Positions 51,029 through 60,571 of a DNA stretch of 64,000 bases are shown here, in pieces. Origin of the DNA: Halocynthiibacter sp. SDUM655004 (GTDB lineage: Bacteria; Pseudomonadota; Alphaproteobacteria; Rhodobacterales; Rhodobacteraceae). A program made the translations under genes and the position numbers. The notes under the pieces were generated by a model, which saw only the letters and a program-made list of their open reading frames with translations, searched no databases and was not told where the DNA came from. Within the stretch, counting starts at the first letter, position 1. The number at the start of each line of letters is the position of its first letter. The stretch covers positions 1,116,001 to 1,180,000 of the forward strand of contig NZ_JAPDUG010000001.1 of assembly GCF_026015885.1 (NCBI RefSeq), read 5' to 3'.

Positions 51029-53773
51029 TTATGATTTTGCGAGGTTGCGCAGAACATAGTGAAGAACACCACCGTGCTCGATGTATTCAACCTCGATTGC
51101 GGTGTCGATTCTGCATTTTAGGGTGATGTTTTTCACAGTTCCGTCAGCCATCGTGATCTCGCAGGGCACATCTTGGAGCGGTTCGACCGAATCCAGACCC
51201 ATGATCGAAACAGATTCGTCACCTGTAAGGCCGAGTGATTTTCGGGTGTCGCCACCGGTAAATTCAAACGGAATCACACCCATACCAACGAGGTTGGACC
51301 GGTGGATACGTTCAAAACTCTCGGCAATGACCGCCTTCACCCCAAGCAGAGCCGTCCCTTTGGCCGCCCAATCGCGGGAAGAGCCGGCGCCATATTGTTC
51401 GCCACCGAAAATCACCAGTGGGGTGTCGGACGTTTGATAGGCCATAGCGGCATCGAAGATAGATGTTTGTTGCCCGTCTGGCCCTTTGGTGTAGCCGCCT
51501 TCAACGCCGTCGAGCATCTCGTTCTTGATGCGGATGTTGGCAAATGTGCCGCGCATCATGACCTCGTGGTTGCCGCGCCGCGATCCATAGGAGTTGAACT
51601 CGCGGACAGGAACCTGATGGTTAGTGAGATATTGCCCAGCGGGCGTTGTTTCCTTGAAGGAACCAGCAGGAGAAATGTGGTCTGTGGTGATCATATCGCC
51701 AAGCACCGCGAGTACGCGAGCGTCTTTGATATTTGTGATCTCGCTTGGATCTTTGCTCATCCCTTGGAAGTAGGGTGGATTCTGAATATAGGTTGACGCC
51801 GCAGGCCAATCATAGGTGAGGCTATCTGTGGTATTTACCGAACGCCATTTATCATCCCCTTTGAAAACATCGGCGTATTTGCTTTGGAAGGCCTCACGCG
51901 TGACGGTTCTTTCAACCAGTTCGGCGATTTCCTGTGTGCTCGGCCAAATATCTTTGAGGAACACGTCGTTTCCGTCTTTGTCTTGGCCAATCGGTTCGGT
52001 GGTCAGGTCGATATTCATATCACCTGTAAGCGCATAGGCCACGACCAAAGGCGGAGAGGCGAGGTAATTGGCGCGCACGTCCGGCGAGATGCGCCCTTCG
52101 AAATTTCGGTTGCCCGACAGCACAGACGTCGCAATGAGATCGCCTTCGGCAATCGCGTCGCTCAGTTCCTTTTGGATGGGGCCGGAGTTTCCGATGCAGG
52201 TGGTGCACCCATAGCCAACAAGGTTAAAGCCGATGGCGTCCAAATCTTCCTGCAAACCTGCGGCCTCAAGATAGGCGGAAACAACCTGCGACCCTGGTGC
52301 GAGCGAGGTTTTAACCCATGGTTTACGGTTTAGGCCAAGCGCACGCGCTTTGCGCGCCACCAAGCCAGCGCCAATCATCACATATGGGTTTGAAGTGTTG
52401 GTACAGGATGTAATTGAGGCAATTACGATTGATCCGTCCCGTAAACTGTAATCTTCTCCTTTAACGGCATGCGATTTGCGCGGATCGGTTGGCGCGGTTG
52501 GCGCAGGGCCTTCCGAGGCCATTTCGGCAGCGGCGGGTTCGGCGTCAACACCCCGATATTCGCTCACAACTTTCAGAAAGGCATCTGAGGCTAGATCAAG
52601 CGGAGTATGATCTTGTGGTCGCTTCGGACCGGAAATCGCAGGGACGACTGTGCTCATATCCAATTGAAGCGTATCAGTATAAATGGGCGCGTAATCTGCA
52701 CCGCGCCATAGACCATTCTCTTTTGCATAGGCTTCGACAAGCGCAATTCGGTCTTCATCGCGACCTGTCGTGCGCAGGTAGCGCAGAGTTTCGTTGTCAA
52801 TCGGGAAGAAGCCACAGGTCGCGCCATATTCTGGAGCCATATTGGCGATCGTTGCGCGATCTGCGAGGGGTAGGCGGTCAAGTCCCGCGCCATAGAACTC
52901 GACAAATTTGCCGACAACGCCTTTTTCGCGGAGCATTTCCACAACCTTGAGAACAAGGTCGGTGCCCGTTGTGCCTTCGACCATTTCGCCTGTCAGCTCA
53001 AAGCCGACAACCTCGGGAATGAGCATAGAAATTGGCTGTCCGAGCATCGCGGCTTCTGCTTCGATGCCGCCAACACCCCAACCCAGAACCGCAAGGCCAT
53101 TCACCATTGTCGTGTGGCTGTCTGTGCCGACGAGCGTGTCTGGATAGGCAACTTCTTCGCCGTTTTGGTCCGTGTCGCTCCATACGGTTTGAGCGAGGTA
53201 TTCGAGGTTCACCTGATGACAGATACCAGTGCCAGGAGGCACAACGCGGAAGTTGTCAAACGCCGACTGGCCCCACTTGAGGAAGGTATAGCGCTCCATA
53301 TTGCGCTCGTATTCGCGGTCCACGTTCATCTGGAACGCGCGCGGATTGCCGAACTCGTCGATCATAACCGAATGGTCAATCACGAGGTCCACGGGGTTGA
53401 GCGGGTTGATTTTTTCTGCATCACCACCGAGGGCAACGATCCCGTCGCGCATCGCCGCAAGGTCAACCACGGCCGGAACGCCGGTGAAATCCTGCATCAA
53501 CACGCGGGCAGGGCGATAAGCAATCTCGCGCGGGTTCTTGCCGCCGTTCGCGCCCCATTCCGCGAAGGCTTTTATGTCGTCCAAAGTAACAGTCTTGCCG
53601 TCTTCAAAGCGGAGCATGTTTTCAAGCACCACCTTGAGCGCAGCGGGAAGCTTGGAAAAATCGCCAAGTCCGGCTTCGGTCGCGGCGGGAATGGAGTAAT
53701 AGGAAATGGATTTACCACCCGCGCTAAGCATTTTACGGGTTTTGGCGGTATCGTGTCCGACTGTAATGGGCAT
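51029..53773 (-). CDS. acnA: Aconitate hydratase A
   Basis: A 914-residue [4Fe-4S] TCA-cycle enzyme (citrate to isocitrate), AcnA/IRP1 type. Cluster cysteines are in ITSCTNTSNP and GYGCTTCIGNSGP. Other motifs are VGTDSHTTMVNGLAVLGWGVGGIEAEAAMLG, GNRNFEGRI, DHISPAGSF, FNSYGSRRGNHEVMMRGTFANIRI and YGAGSSRDWAAKGT in the swivelling domain. The start is ATG 53773 with AGGGAGG. It is divergent from the DUF1223 gene. Confidence 0.97.
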   Translation of the reverse strand: MPITVGHDTAKTRKMLSAGGKSISYYSIPAATEAGLGDFSKLPAALKVVLENMLRFEDGKTVTLDDIKAFAEWGANGGKNPREIAYRPARVLMQDFTGVPAVVDLAAMRDGIVALGGDAEKINPLNPVDLVIDHSVMIDEFGNPRAFQMNVDREYERNMERYTFLKWGQSAFDNFRVVPPGTGICHQVNLEYLAQTVWSDTDQNGEEVAYPDTLVGTDSHTTMVNGLAVLGWGVGGIEAEAAMLGQPISMLIPEVVGFELTGEMVEGTTGTDLVLKVVEMLREKGVVGKFVEFYGAGLDRLPLADRATIANMAPEYGATCGFFPIDNETLRYLRTTGRDEDRIALVEAYAKENGLWRGADYAPIYTDTLQLDMSTVVPAISGPKRPQDHTPLDLASDAFLKVVSEYRGVDAEPAAAEMASEGPAPTAPTDPRKSHAVKGEDYSLRDGSIVIASITSCTNTSNPYVMIGAGLVARKARALGLNRKPWVKTSLAPGSQVVSAYLEAAGLQEDLDAIGFNLVGYGCTTCIGNSGPIQKELSDAIAEGDLIATSVLSGNRNFEGRISPDVRANYLASPPLVVAYALTGDMNIDLTTEPIGQDKDGNDVFLKDIWPSTQEIAELVERTVTREAFQSKYADVFKGDDKWRSVNTTDSLTYDWPAASTYIQNPPYFQGMSKDPSEITNIKDARVLAVLGDMITTDHISPAGSFKETTPAGQYLTNHQVPVREFNSYGSRRGNHEVMMRGTFANIRIKNEMLDGVEGGYTKGPDGQQTSIFDAAMAYQTSDTPLVIFGGEQYGAGSSRDWAAKGTALLGVKAVIAESFERIHRSNLVGMGVIPFEFTGGDTRKSLGLTGDESVSIMGLDSVEPLQDVPCEITMADGTVKNITLKCRIDTAIEVEYIEHGGVLHYVLRNLAKS

Positions 53774-54071
53774 ATTGGCCTCCCTTTTGAAATAACAGGG
53801 TATCGCTAGCGCAATTTCTGAAGCAATCCGCAGTGTTTATCAAGGTGGCGCCACAGATAGCTGCGATTTCACACGCGCATTTGATCAGCCTTCTTGGCGG
53901 GAGGAACGAACAGCGTGCGTCGCGGAAATGCACGGCTTCTGTTACTGCGCATTCTTTACGCATTCTGAAACGAATACGTGTTCTTATTATTGCGAGTGCT
54001 CTCGAATGGTTGATTAGGGTTTTGCGAGGTGATTGTCTAAAACGGGGGGAATGGGGATCAAAGGACGAGTA
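53774..54071. other. Divergent promoter region acnA/DUF1223
   Basis: 298 bp without a supported gene. The stretch is somewhat AT-rich near 53930-54010 and must hold both promoters. Confidence 0.4.
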
Positions 54072-54797
54072 ATGGAAGATTCGCTGAATAAGCGACTCGG
54101 TAAGGCGTTGCGCATGGGCATTGCGGCGCTTGGAGTTGCATTTGTACCGTTTACGTATACGAGCGCCGCTGCCGATCCAGTTGTGGTTGAGCTTTATACC
54201 TCACAAGGGTGTTCATCCTGTCCTCCTGCGGATGAGATGTTGTCGCATTTGGCAACGCGCTATGATGTGATCGCGCTTGGTTTGCATGTGGATTATTGGG
54301 ACTACATCGGTTGGGCCGATGAATTTGCCAAGCCAGAGTTTACCGACCGCCAGCGCGGATATGCCCGCGCGAAAGGGGAGCGGATGATTTACACACCGCA
54401 GATGGTCATCGGCGGGCTTGATCATGTGATCGGCAGTAAACCCGCAGAGGTCGAAGCTGCGATCAAAGCTCATAAAAAACAGAAATCGCCAGTTCAGATG
54501 ACCGCAACGCGCAATGGCAACATGCTCGAGATCAAGGCTACGTCTGCGAAGCCCGAGAAGATGACTGTGCAGGTTGCAGTCTATGCGCCGTCGCAAACTG
54601 TGAATATCAAACGCGGTGAAAACGCGGGCCGCAGCATCACCTATGCCAATGTGGTCACCGATTGGGTGAAGGTGAAGGAGTGGAGCGGCACTGACGCGTT
54701 AAGCTCTAAGGTGCAGCTGAACACGGAAAATCCGGTTGCTGTCATCGTTCAGCAAGGCAGCCATGGGCCAATCCTTGCCGCTGCTAAGGTGAAGTAA
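54072..54797 (+). CDS. DUF1223 domain-containing thioredoxin-like secreted protein
   Basis: A 241-residue protein with a signal peptide (about residues 12-35, MGIAALGVAFVPFTYTSAAA), then the DUF1223 core: VVELYTSQGCSSCPPADEML with a CSSC pair, ALGLHVDYWDYIGWADEFA, RQRGYAR and YTPQMVIGG. The fold resembles thioredoxin but the function is not established. ATG 54072 has AAGGA nearby. A C-terminal beta-rich part covers about 150-241. Confidence 0.88.
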   Translation: MEDSLNKRLGKALRMGIAALGVAFVPFTYTSAAADPVVVELYTSQGCSSCPPADEMLSHLATRYDVIALGLHVDYWDYIGWADEFAKPEFTDRQRGYARAKGERMIYTPQMVIGGLDHVIGSKPAEVEAAIKAHKKQKSPVQMTATRNGNMLEIKATSAKPEKMTVQVAVYAPSQTVNIKRGENAGRSITYANVVTDWVKVKEWSGTDALSSKVQLNTENPVAVIVQQGSHGPILAAAKVK

Positions 54798-54811
54798 GTC
54801 CCGCGCGGCGC

Positions 54812-55684
54812 TTAGGATTTAAAGCGCCAGCGCGTGTGCCCCCAGAGCCATTGCCCCAAATTCTCGCGCACATGTTTCTCAAGGCTATCGTTGAGCATTT
54901 GAGTCATTTCGAGCGGCTCGGAGTGCGGGATAGGCGGGTCGATGATGATATCGAAATCCAGCCCGCCGTTTTTGCGGACACCGTAAACCGGGATCAGCAA
55001 GGCATTGTATTTCAACGCCATTTCAGCGGCGGAGACAGCAGTTTTTGCACGCTTTCCCATGAACTTCAGCTTTGCGCCTTTTGACATATGCTGATCGTTC
55101 AGGATCGCGATTGTGTTGCCTTGCCGCAGGAATTTCAGCATTTGAGCCAGACCTTTACGGCCACGGCCAAAGAGGGGCGCATTGTTTTCCTCAAGACGGC
55201 GGGCATAGTACGGATTGAAGAATTCGTTGTTGGTCGGGCGGTAAAGCGCGCCAACGGCAACGCCTTCAACGCCAAGTTTGGCGCGAATGGCATCGTAATT
55301 GCCGAAATGCCCCGAAACGAGAATAACAGGGCGCTTGTTTTCCACCGCTTCGCGAAGGTCTTCGACGCCGCCGCCCTGCATCGGAATATCCGCCACAAAC
55401 TTGCGGAAGTCCTTGCCGGAGAAGTTCTCGCAAATCGTGCGGCCCACGTTGCGGGAAACCTCGGTTGCGATTGGCTTCATCTCTTCAGGAGACATGTCAG
55501 GGAAGATATAGCCGAGGTTACGTTTGATGGCATTCGGCCAGCCGACCATCGGAGCAATAACATGTGCTGTGATCCACCCAACGACATTCCGGCGGGTGTT
55601 GAAAGGCAAAATTCTCGTACCCTCGATGATAATCAAGAACACGATGTACTGAATGAAATATGATGCCTTTTTCCAGAATGACAT
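54812..55684 (-). CDS. LpxL/HtrB-like lysophospholipid/lipid A acyltransferase
   Basis: A 290-residue membrane-associated acyltransferase with an N-terminal TM segment (about 8-25), catalytic H-x4-D motif HFGNYD (His126-Asp131), a GALYRPTNN substrate motif, the KGLAQMLKFLRQGNTIAILNDQH motif and PVYGVRKNGGLDFDIIIDPPI. It probably adds a secondary acyl chain to lipid A or an ornithine-type lipid. ATG 55684 with AAGGAG. It converges on the DUF1223 gene 14 bp away. Confidence 0.88.
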   Translation of the reverse strand: MSFWKKASYFIQYIVFLIIIEGTRILPFNTRRNVVGWITAHVIAPMVGWPNAIKRNLGYIFPDMSPEEMKPIATEVSRNVGRTICENFSGKDFRKFVADIPMQGGGVEDLREAVENKRPVILVSGHFGNYDAIRAKLGVEGVAVGALYRPTNNEFFNPYYARRLEENNAPLFGRGRKGLAQMLKFLRQGNTIAILNDQHMSKGAKLKFMGKRAKTAVSAAEMALKYNALLIPVYGVRKNGGLDFDIIIDPPIPHSEPLEMTQMLNDSLEKHVRENLGQWLWGHTRWRFKS

Positions 55685-55944
55685 TGCGGCTCCTTAAGCG
55701 GCTCTGGGCCGTGTTCGACAGCAGACATATGCGCTCTTGCGTTAACCCTCAAGAGGATTTGACGTAACGGTCATGACTTGTCTGTGGGCATGTTGCCGAA
55801 AAAGGGATTGTGCATGAATTGGTTGATGGTTTGGTGCCACGCTTGTGGATGAACAAGGCTGCGAAATGCGTAAAAGGGCAGAGCTTTGAGTAAACTCTCC
55901 GTTGTTTGATCTACTCACCTAAAACGCGTCGGCTCCTTCCAACA

Positions 55945-57159
55945 CTATGCGTCATCCATTCGAAGCGAAATTTCACCAGTGGATTCAAGACGGCGCACCA
56001 TGGCAACGACCTTGGCTTGGGCGGCTTCGCCATCTGCTTCGCCGACCTCGCCGCGCTCACCGATCTCTTCGTTAAGCGAAGCGGCCAAACGCTTTGACAT
56101 GTTTTGCATGATATAATCGACAGCGGCCTCTTCGCCGGTTTGTCTGGCGTAGCCAAGCGCGGTCACGAGGTCCGCTTGATCCAGCCCACGGATGATCTTG
56201 GGCATGTCGCCTTCGTAAATACGCTGCGGGATGTTGGCGAATGTGAATATGGCCTTGCGGACGCGGGCGGCGAAGTCGCTGTCGTCTTGCTCCAATCCGT
56301 CCAGAACCTCATCGCGGCGGCGGGATTGTGAGAAGTTTAAGATCGCACCGACGCGGTCCACCGGATCATCATCAAAAGCCACAGGAGGTTGGTTGTTAAG
56401 CTGTTGTGCGAGCGAAATCCCAATGCGGCGCACGGCTTCGGGTGTGACGGATTTGGTAAGCGACACGGCATAAGCAATGCGCCGTGCTCGCGCTCCCGGG
56501 ATTAGGCCAAGCAGTTCCGCAGCGCGGGACACGTCGAGCTTGGAGAGCATAACGGCGCAAACTTCGATACTTTCGTTGCGCATGGCGTCGAGCAGAATTT
56601 CAGTCGGTAGATCGACGATTTTCTCCCACGGATCGCCATAGAAAACACCGCCAGCCTCACGGCGGAGCCGCGTGACCATGGAAGGCGACAAACTGTTTTC
56701 AAGAATTTTGAGCGCGCCATCTAACCCGCCCGGGAAGAACATGCCGACATTGTCGATCTCGGAAATGAATTCCTCAACCACGGCCACCATCGTCTCTTGT
56801 GTGATGCTCTTGAGGCTCCCCATGCTGCGGGTTAGACTGTGTTGCAGGTCCTCGGGGAAATCGGAAATTGGCAAATCCGCGCCGTCGGCCAGCAAAACCC
56901 GCACGATGATAGCGGCTTTCTGTCCACGTGAAAGGCTCGCCAAGATTGCGGTTTGGTCCGGGCTTGGAAAATCTGATTGCGAGAAACTGGCTCTGTGCCC
57001 GTTTCCGGCCTCTGCCTGCGCGGGTGGGGACATTGGCGATGACAGCGGCGTTGCCATGGGGATGTTATCCGCAGGCGAAGGAAGGTCCGGCGGCAGGTCA
57101 AGTGGCGGTGTGCCAAGATCATCAAGAGAGGCCAATTCTGTACTCACGTAGGTCTCCAT
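55945..57159 (-). CDS. FliG-like flagellar motor switch protein
   Basis: A 404-residue protein, longer than the usual 330-350 FliG. A Pro/Ser-rich N-terminal extension (about 1-60) precedes FliG_N/M-like helical regions (SRGQKAAIIVRVLLADGADLP, LDAMRNESIEVCAVMLSKLDVSRAAELLGLIP) and a FliG_C-like end (RRRDEVLDGLEQDDSDFAARVRKAIFTF, MSKRLAASLNEEIGERGEV, MVRRLESTGEI). No EHPQ motif of classical FliG_M is seen. No flagellar gene adjoins. The start has a weak SD; Met35 is an alternative. It could be a diverged FliG or a paralogue. Confidence 0.72.
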   Translation of the reverse strand: METYVSTELASLDDLGTPPLDLPPDLPSPADNIPMATPLSSPMSPPAQAEAGNGHRASFSQSDFPSPDQTAILASLSRGQKAAIIVRVLLADGADLPISDFPEDLQHSLTRSMGSLKSITQETMVAVVEEFISEIDNVGMFFPGGLDGALKILENSLSPSMVTRLRREAGGVFYGDPWEKIVDLPTEILLDAMRNESIEVCAVMLSKLDVSRAAELLGLIPGARARRIAYAVSLTKSVTPEAVRRIGISLAQQLNNQPPVAFDDDPVDRVGAILNFSQSRRRDEVLDGLEQDDSDFAARVRKAIFTFANIPQRIYEGDMPKIIRGLDQADLVTALGYARQTGEEAAVDYIMQNMSKRLAASLNEEIGERGEVGEADGEAAQAKVVAMVRRLESTGEISLRMDDA

Positions 57160-57285
57160 TCAGGATGTGAGCAGGTTGGCATGTCTTGTCTTAAGGCAGC
57201 GTTAAAATCACCCCGACAAAAATAGGCAACCACTCAATTTTGATGAAAACTGTCAGTAGAAATTTCCATATCCGAGCTTTGAATG

Positions 57286-57309
57286 AAAAAGGGGGCCGTT
57301 AAGCCCCCT
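57286..57309 (-). terminator. Intrinsic terminator after purB
   Basis: On the minus strand, AGGGGGC/GCCCCCT (57309-57303 and 57296-57290) around a 6-base loop, then T5. Confidence 0.85.
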
Positions 57310-57334
57310 CAATTCGCATAGATTTCCGTTTGGA

Positions 57335-58642
57335 TCAGGACTCGCCAAAGACCCGCTTAAAGATCGTGTCAACGTGTTTGGTGTGATAGCCGATGTCGAA
57401 CTTCTCTTCGATTTCTTCGGGCGACAGCGCTTTCAGCACGTCCTCATCCTGAAGCAATTCGGTTTTGAAATCCTTGCCTTCTTCCCACACGCGCATCGCG
57501 TTACGCTGCACAAGCTTGTAGCTGTCCTCACGGCTTACGCCCGCTTGGGTCAGGGCAAGAAGTACGCGTTGGCTCATCACGAGGCCACGGAATTTGTTCA
57601 TGTTTGCCAGCATGTTATCTGGGTAGATCACCAATTTGTCGACAACCATAGTCAGGCGCGCAAGCGCGAAGTCGAGGGTGATTGTGGTGTCTGGCCCGAT
57701 GTTGCGCTCAACCGAAGAGTGGCTGATGTCGCGCTCGTGCCAGAGGGCAACGTTTTCCATCGCAGGCACTACCGACATCCGCACAAGGCGGGCAAGGCCC
57801 GTTAGGTTTTCGGTCAGCACAGGGTTGCGCTTGTGGGGCATCGCGGAGGAGCCTTTTTGACCCTTGGAGAAGAACTCTTCGGCCTCAAGAACTTCGGTGC
57901 GCTGCATGTGGCGGATTTCGGTTGCGATATTCTCGATCGAGCTGCCGACAACGCCGAGTGCGGCAAAGAATGCGGCGTGGCGGTCGCGTGGAATAACCTG
58001 TGTGCTGATCGGCTCGGGCTTGAGGCCAAGCTCTTTGCAAACATGTTCTTCGACGGCTGGGTTGATGTTGGCGAATGTGCCGACCGCGCCAGAAATCGCG
58101 CCAGTTGCGATTTCTTCGCGAGCGGTTTTGAGACGGGCGAGGTTGCGGTCCATCTCGGCGTAGAAGCGCGCGAAGGTGAGGCCCATGGTTGTTGGCTCGG
58201 CGTGGATGCCGTGGGAGCGGCCGATGCGGACTGTCATTTTGTGCTCAAGCGCGCGGCGTTTGAGGGCGGCCAGTAGTTTTTCGACATCGGCAATCAGAAT
58301 ATCAGCAGCGCGGACAAGCTGGACGTTGAAACAGGTGTCCAGAACGTCGGAACTTGTCATGCCTTGGTGAACAAAGCGAGCCTCGTCGCTGCCCACATGT
58401 TCGGCGAGATGTGTGAGGAAAGCGATGACGTCGTGCTTGGTGACGGCTTCGATTTCGTCAATGCGGGCCACGTCGAATTCAACATCCTTGGCTTTCCAGA
58501 CGGCCTCGGCATTTTCGCGCGGGATCACACCCAGATCAGCTTGGGCGTCACAGGCGTGGGCTTCGATCTCGTACCAAATTTTGAACTTGGTTTCAGGAGA
58601 CCAGATAGCAACCATTTCGGGGCGGGAATAACGTGGGATCAT
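57335..58642 (-). CDS. purB: Adenylosuccinate lyase
   Basis: A 435-residue fumarase/aspartase-superfamily enzyme acting twice in purine synthesis (SAICAR to AICAR; adenylosuccinate to AMP). It has FVHQGMTSSDVLDTCFNVQL, the catalytic His motif RSHGIHAEPTTMG, and the signature loop GSSAMPHKRNPVLTENL. ATG 58642 (MIPRYSRPEM) matches the conserved N terminus; longer in-frame readings are rejected. It is divergent from the DUF6314 gene. Confidence 0.96.
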   Translation of the reverse strand: MIPRYSRPEMVAIWSPETKFKIWYEIEAHACDAQADLGVIPRENAEAVWKAKDVEFDVARIDEIEAVTKHDVIAFLTHLAEHVGSDEARFVHQGMTSSDVLDTCFNVQLVRAADILIADVEKLLAALKRRALEHKMTVRIGRSHGIHAEPTTMGLTFARFYAEMDRNLARLKTAREEIATGAISGAVGTFANINPAVEEHVCKELGLKPEPISTQVIPRDRHAAFFAALGVVGSSIENIATEIRHMQRTEVLEAEEFFSKGQKGSSAMPHKRNPVLTENLTGLARLVRMSVVPAMENVALWHERDISHSSVERNIGPDTTITLDFALARLTMVVDKLVIYPDNMLANMNKFRGLVMSQRVLLALTQAGVSREDSYKLVQRNAMRVWEEGKDFKTELLQDEDVLKALSPEEIEEKFDIGYHTKHVDTIFKRVFGES

Positions 58643-58747
58643 GGGGTAGCCTTTTTTCGTAAACAGACATGGCAGAGGCGCGCGGCTTCTCTTAGACTGC
58701 ATGGGCTTTGGCGGCAAGAGAGCGCGCCGGATAACAGGGGAAATGGC

Positions 58748-59182
58748 GTGGGTTTTTCGCTTAAATTGGCGGATTTTGCGGGTGTTTGGCAGATTGACCG
58801 TGAGATTCGCGGATTTGACGGCAAATTGCACGGTGAGTTTAGCGGGCAAGCCGTGTTCTCGGAGGTATCGAGCGGGCTGTCTTATGTTGAGGCAGGCACT
58901 CTATTAAGCAACGGAACGCGGATGCAGGCAGAGCGCCGCTATCTTTGGCGGGGTGCGCCGCAGGAGAGGAAAATCGATGTGCGTTTTGACGATGGCCGCG
59001 CCTTTCACGAGATTGATCTTGCCACGCCCGAACATGCGCCGCAGGCACGGCATTTCTGTGATCCGGACACTTATGTTGTGACCTATGATTTTCGTAACTG
59101 GCCAGAATGGGTGGCCCGTTGGCGGGTTACGGGACCGCGCAAATCTTATGTGATGGTGAGCCGCTATAGCCGCGCCGATTAG
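58748..59182 (+). CDS. DUF6314 family protein
   Basis: A 144-residue soluble, lipocalin-like beta protein: LADFAGVWQIDREI, YVEAGTLL, ERRYLWRG, VRFDDGRAFHEIDL, FCDPDTYVVTYDFRNWPEWVARWRVTGPRKSYVM. The function is not established. It starts at GTG 58748, preceded by AGGGGAA at fair spacing; the much longer open frame upstream overlaps purB antisense and is ignored. The stop overlaps that of the convergent hydrolase (59179-59182). Confidence 0.82.
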   Translation: MGFSLKLADFAGVWQIDREIRGFDGKLHGEFSGQAVFSEVSSGLSYVEAGTLLSNGTRMQAERRYLWRGAPQERKIDVRFDDGRAFHEIDLATPEHAPQARHFCDPDTYVVTYDFRNWPEWVARWRVTGPRKSYVMVSRYSRAD

Positions 59183-60414
59183 TTATCGGTTTTGACTTCG
59201 GCAAGAACGGTTTCGATAACAGATGTGCGTTCAAGCGTTTGATGCACGGGGCAGCGATCTGCGATCTCAAGCAGGCGGGCGGATTGCTCCGGCGCGAGCG
59301 GCCCCTCGAGGGTAATGCGGCGCGTAAAGCGGTCGATCTTTTCGGTGCTGGTGTTGCAGGTTGTTGCGTCTTGGGCATGGACCTTGTTGTGAGTCACATC
59401 CACATAAACAGAGGCAAGCGGCCATTTCTTGCGGCGCGCAAACATCCGCAAAGTCATCGACGTACACGCGCCAAGCGCCGCACTGAGCAAACCATAGGGT
59501 GACATGCCTTTGTTGGTGCCGCCATAGGCGAGCGGCTCGTCGGCTGTGATGTGGTGATGCGGCCCTGCGGAAATGTCTTGCAAGAATCCGTCGTGGTCGG
59601 CCTCGGTGACGCGCACAACGCCTTCGGGCGCGCCGATGGGCGGGGCAGGTGGTGATAGGTCAATATAGCGTCCTGCCCATGTCGCGATCATCTCTGCGGC
59701 ATATTCGGCGTCGGCCGCATCGGTGAGCATGTGATCGGCTGTGTCGAGCGTTATGAAGCTTTTGGGATGGCGAGCGGCCATGAAAATTTCAGCAGCGTTG
59801 TCGATGCTGACGATTTCGTCGCGCGGGGCATGAAGCACAAGAAGCGCGGCTTTCAGGTCTTTAAGAGTCGGCAGGAGCGCAGGGCCCTTGAGGTCTTGCA
59901 GGAATGCTTCGCCCACGTTGACAGGAACGCCGCCGAGTGAAACTTGAGCAGAGCCGTTGCGCTCGATTTCCTCCAGAGCGGGGCCGAACAAATGCGTCAC
60001 ATGCGCTGGATCAGCAGGCGCGCCAAGTGTCGCGATCGCGCGGATGTCTGGAAGTTCTTGGGCCGCGCGCAACACCGCCGCTCCGCCAAGCGAATGGCCG
60101 ATGAGCATGGAGGCTGGCATTCCGAGAGACTCCATATAGGCCGCCGCCGCCACGAGGTCTTGGGCGTTGCTGGTGAAACTTGTTTGGTCGAATGACCCTT
60201 CAGAGCCAAATAACCCAGTAAAATCAAACCGGAGCACCGCGATCCCCATGGATGCGAGCCGTGACGAAATGCGTTTGGCGGAGCGGATGTCTTTGCCGCA
60301 AGAGAAGCAATGCGCAAAAATTGCGGTGGCCAAATGCGGCCCTTCCGGCGTGTCGAGCCGTGCCGCGAGGCTTGAGCCATCATGGCCGGCGAACCGGTGG
60401 GTTTCAATTGGCAT
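59179..60414 (-). CDS. Bifunctional alpha/beta hydrolase - OsmC family protein
   Basis: A 411-residue fusion. Residues 1-250 form an alpha/beta hydrolase with nucleophile elbow GHSLGG (Ser108), a late Asp in APRDEIVS and His in TADHML (His228). Residues about 265-411 form an OsmC/Ohr-like domain with redox cysteines Cys317 (LGACTSMTL) and Cys388 (DRCPVHQTLERTS). OsmC domains reduce organic peroxides; the hydrolase may release or detoxify acyl substrates. This domain order is a known fusion. SD AAAGGAG before ATG 60414. Confidence 0.9.
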   Translation of the reverse strand: MPIETHRFAGHDGSSLAARLDTPEGPHLATAIFAHCFSCGKDIRSAKRISSRLASMGIAVLRFDFTGLFGSEGSFDQTSFTSNAQDLVAAAAYMESLGMPASMLIGHSLGGAAVLRAAQELPDIRAIATLGAPADPAHVTHLFGPALEEIERNGSAQVSLGGVPVNVGEAFLQDLKGPALLPTLKDLKAALLVLHAPRDEIVSIDNAAEIFMAARHPKSFITLDTADHMLTDAADAEYAAEMIATWAGRYIDLSPPAPPIGAPEGVVRVTEADHDGFLQDISAGPHHHITADEPLAYGGTNKGMSPYGLLSAALGACTSMTLRMFARRKKWPLASVYVDVTHNKVHAQDATTCNTSTEKIDRFTRRITLEGPLAPEQSARLLEIADRCPVHQTLERTSVIETVLAEVKTDN

Positions 60415-60571
60415 AGGCGCTCCTTTGGGTCGGTCGACCTAGGGTGCAGGGTTGTTAACGCTAGGGCAAGAGGCGTGGCGGCGAAGTCACGGCTTGGTGA
60501 TCTTTGGTGGGTGCATCGAGCGTAAATAAAATCGCCATAGAAAGGCAGAGGCGGCAAAGTTAGGGTGACGC

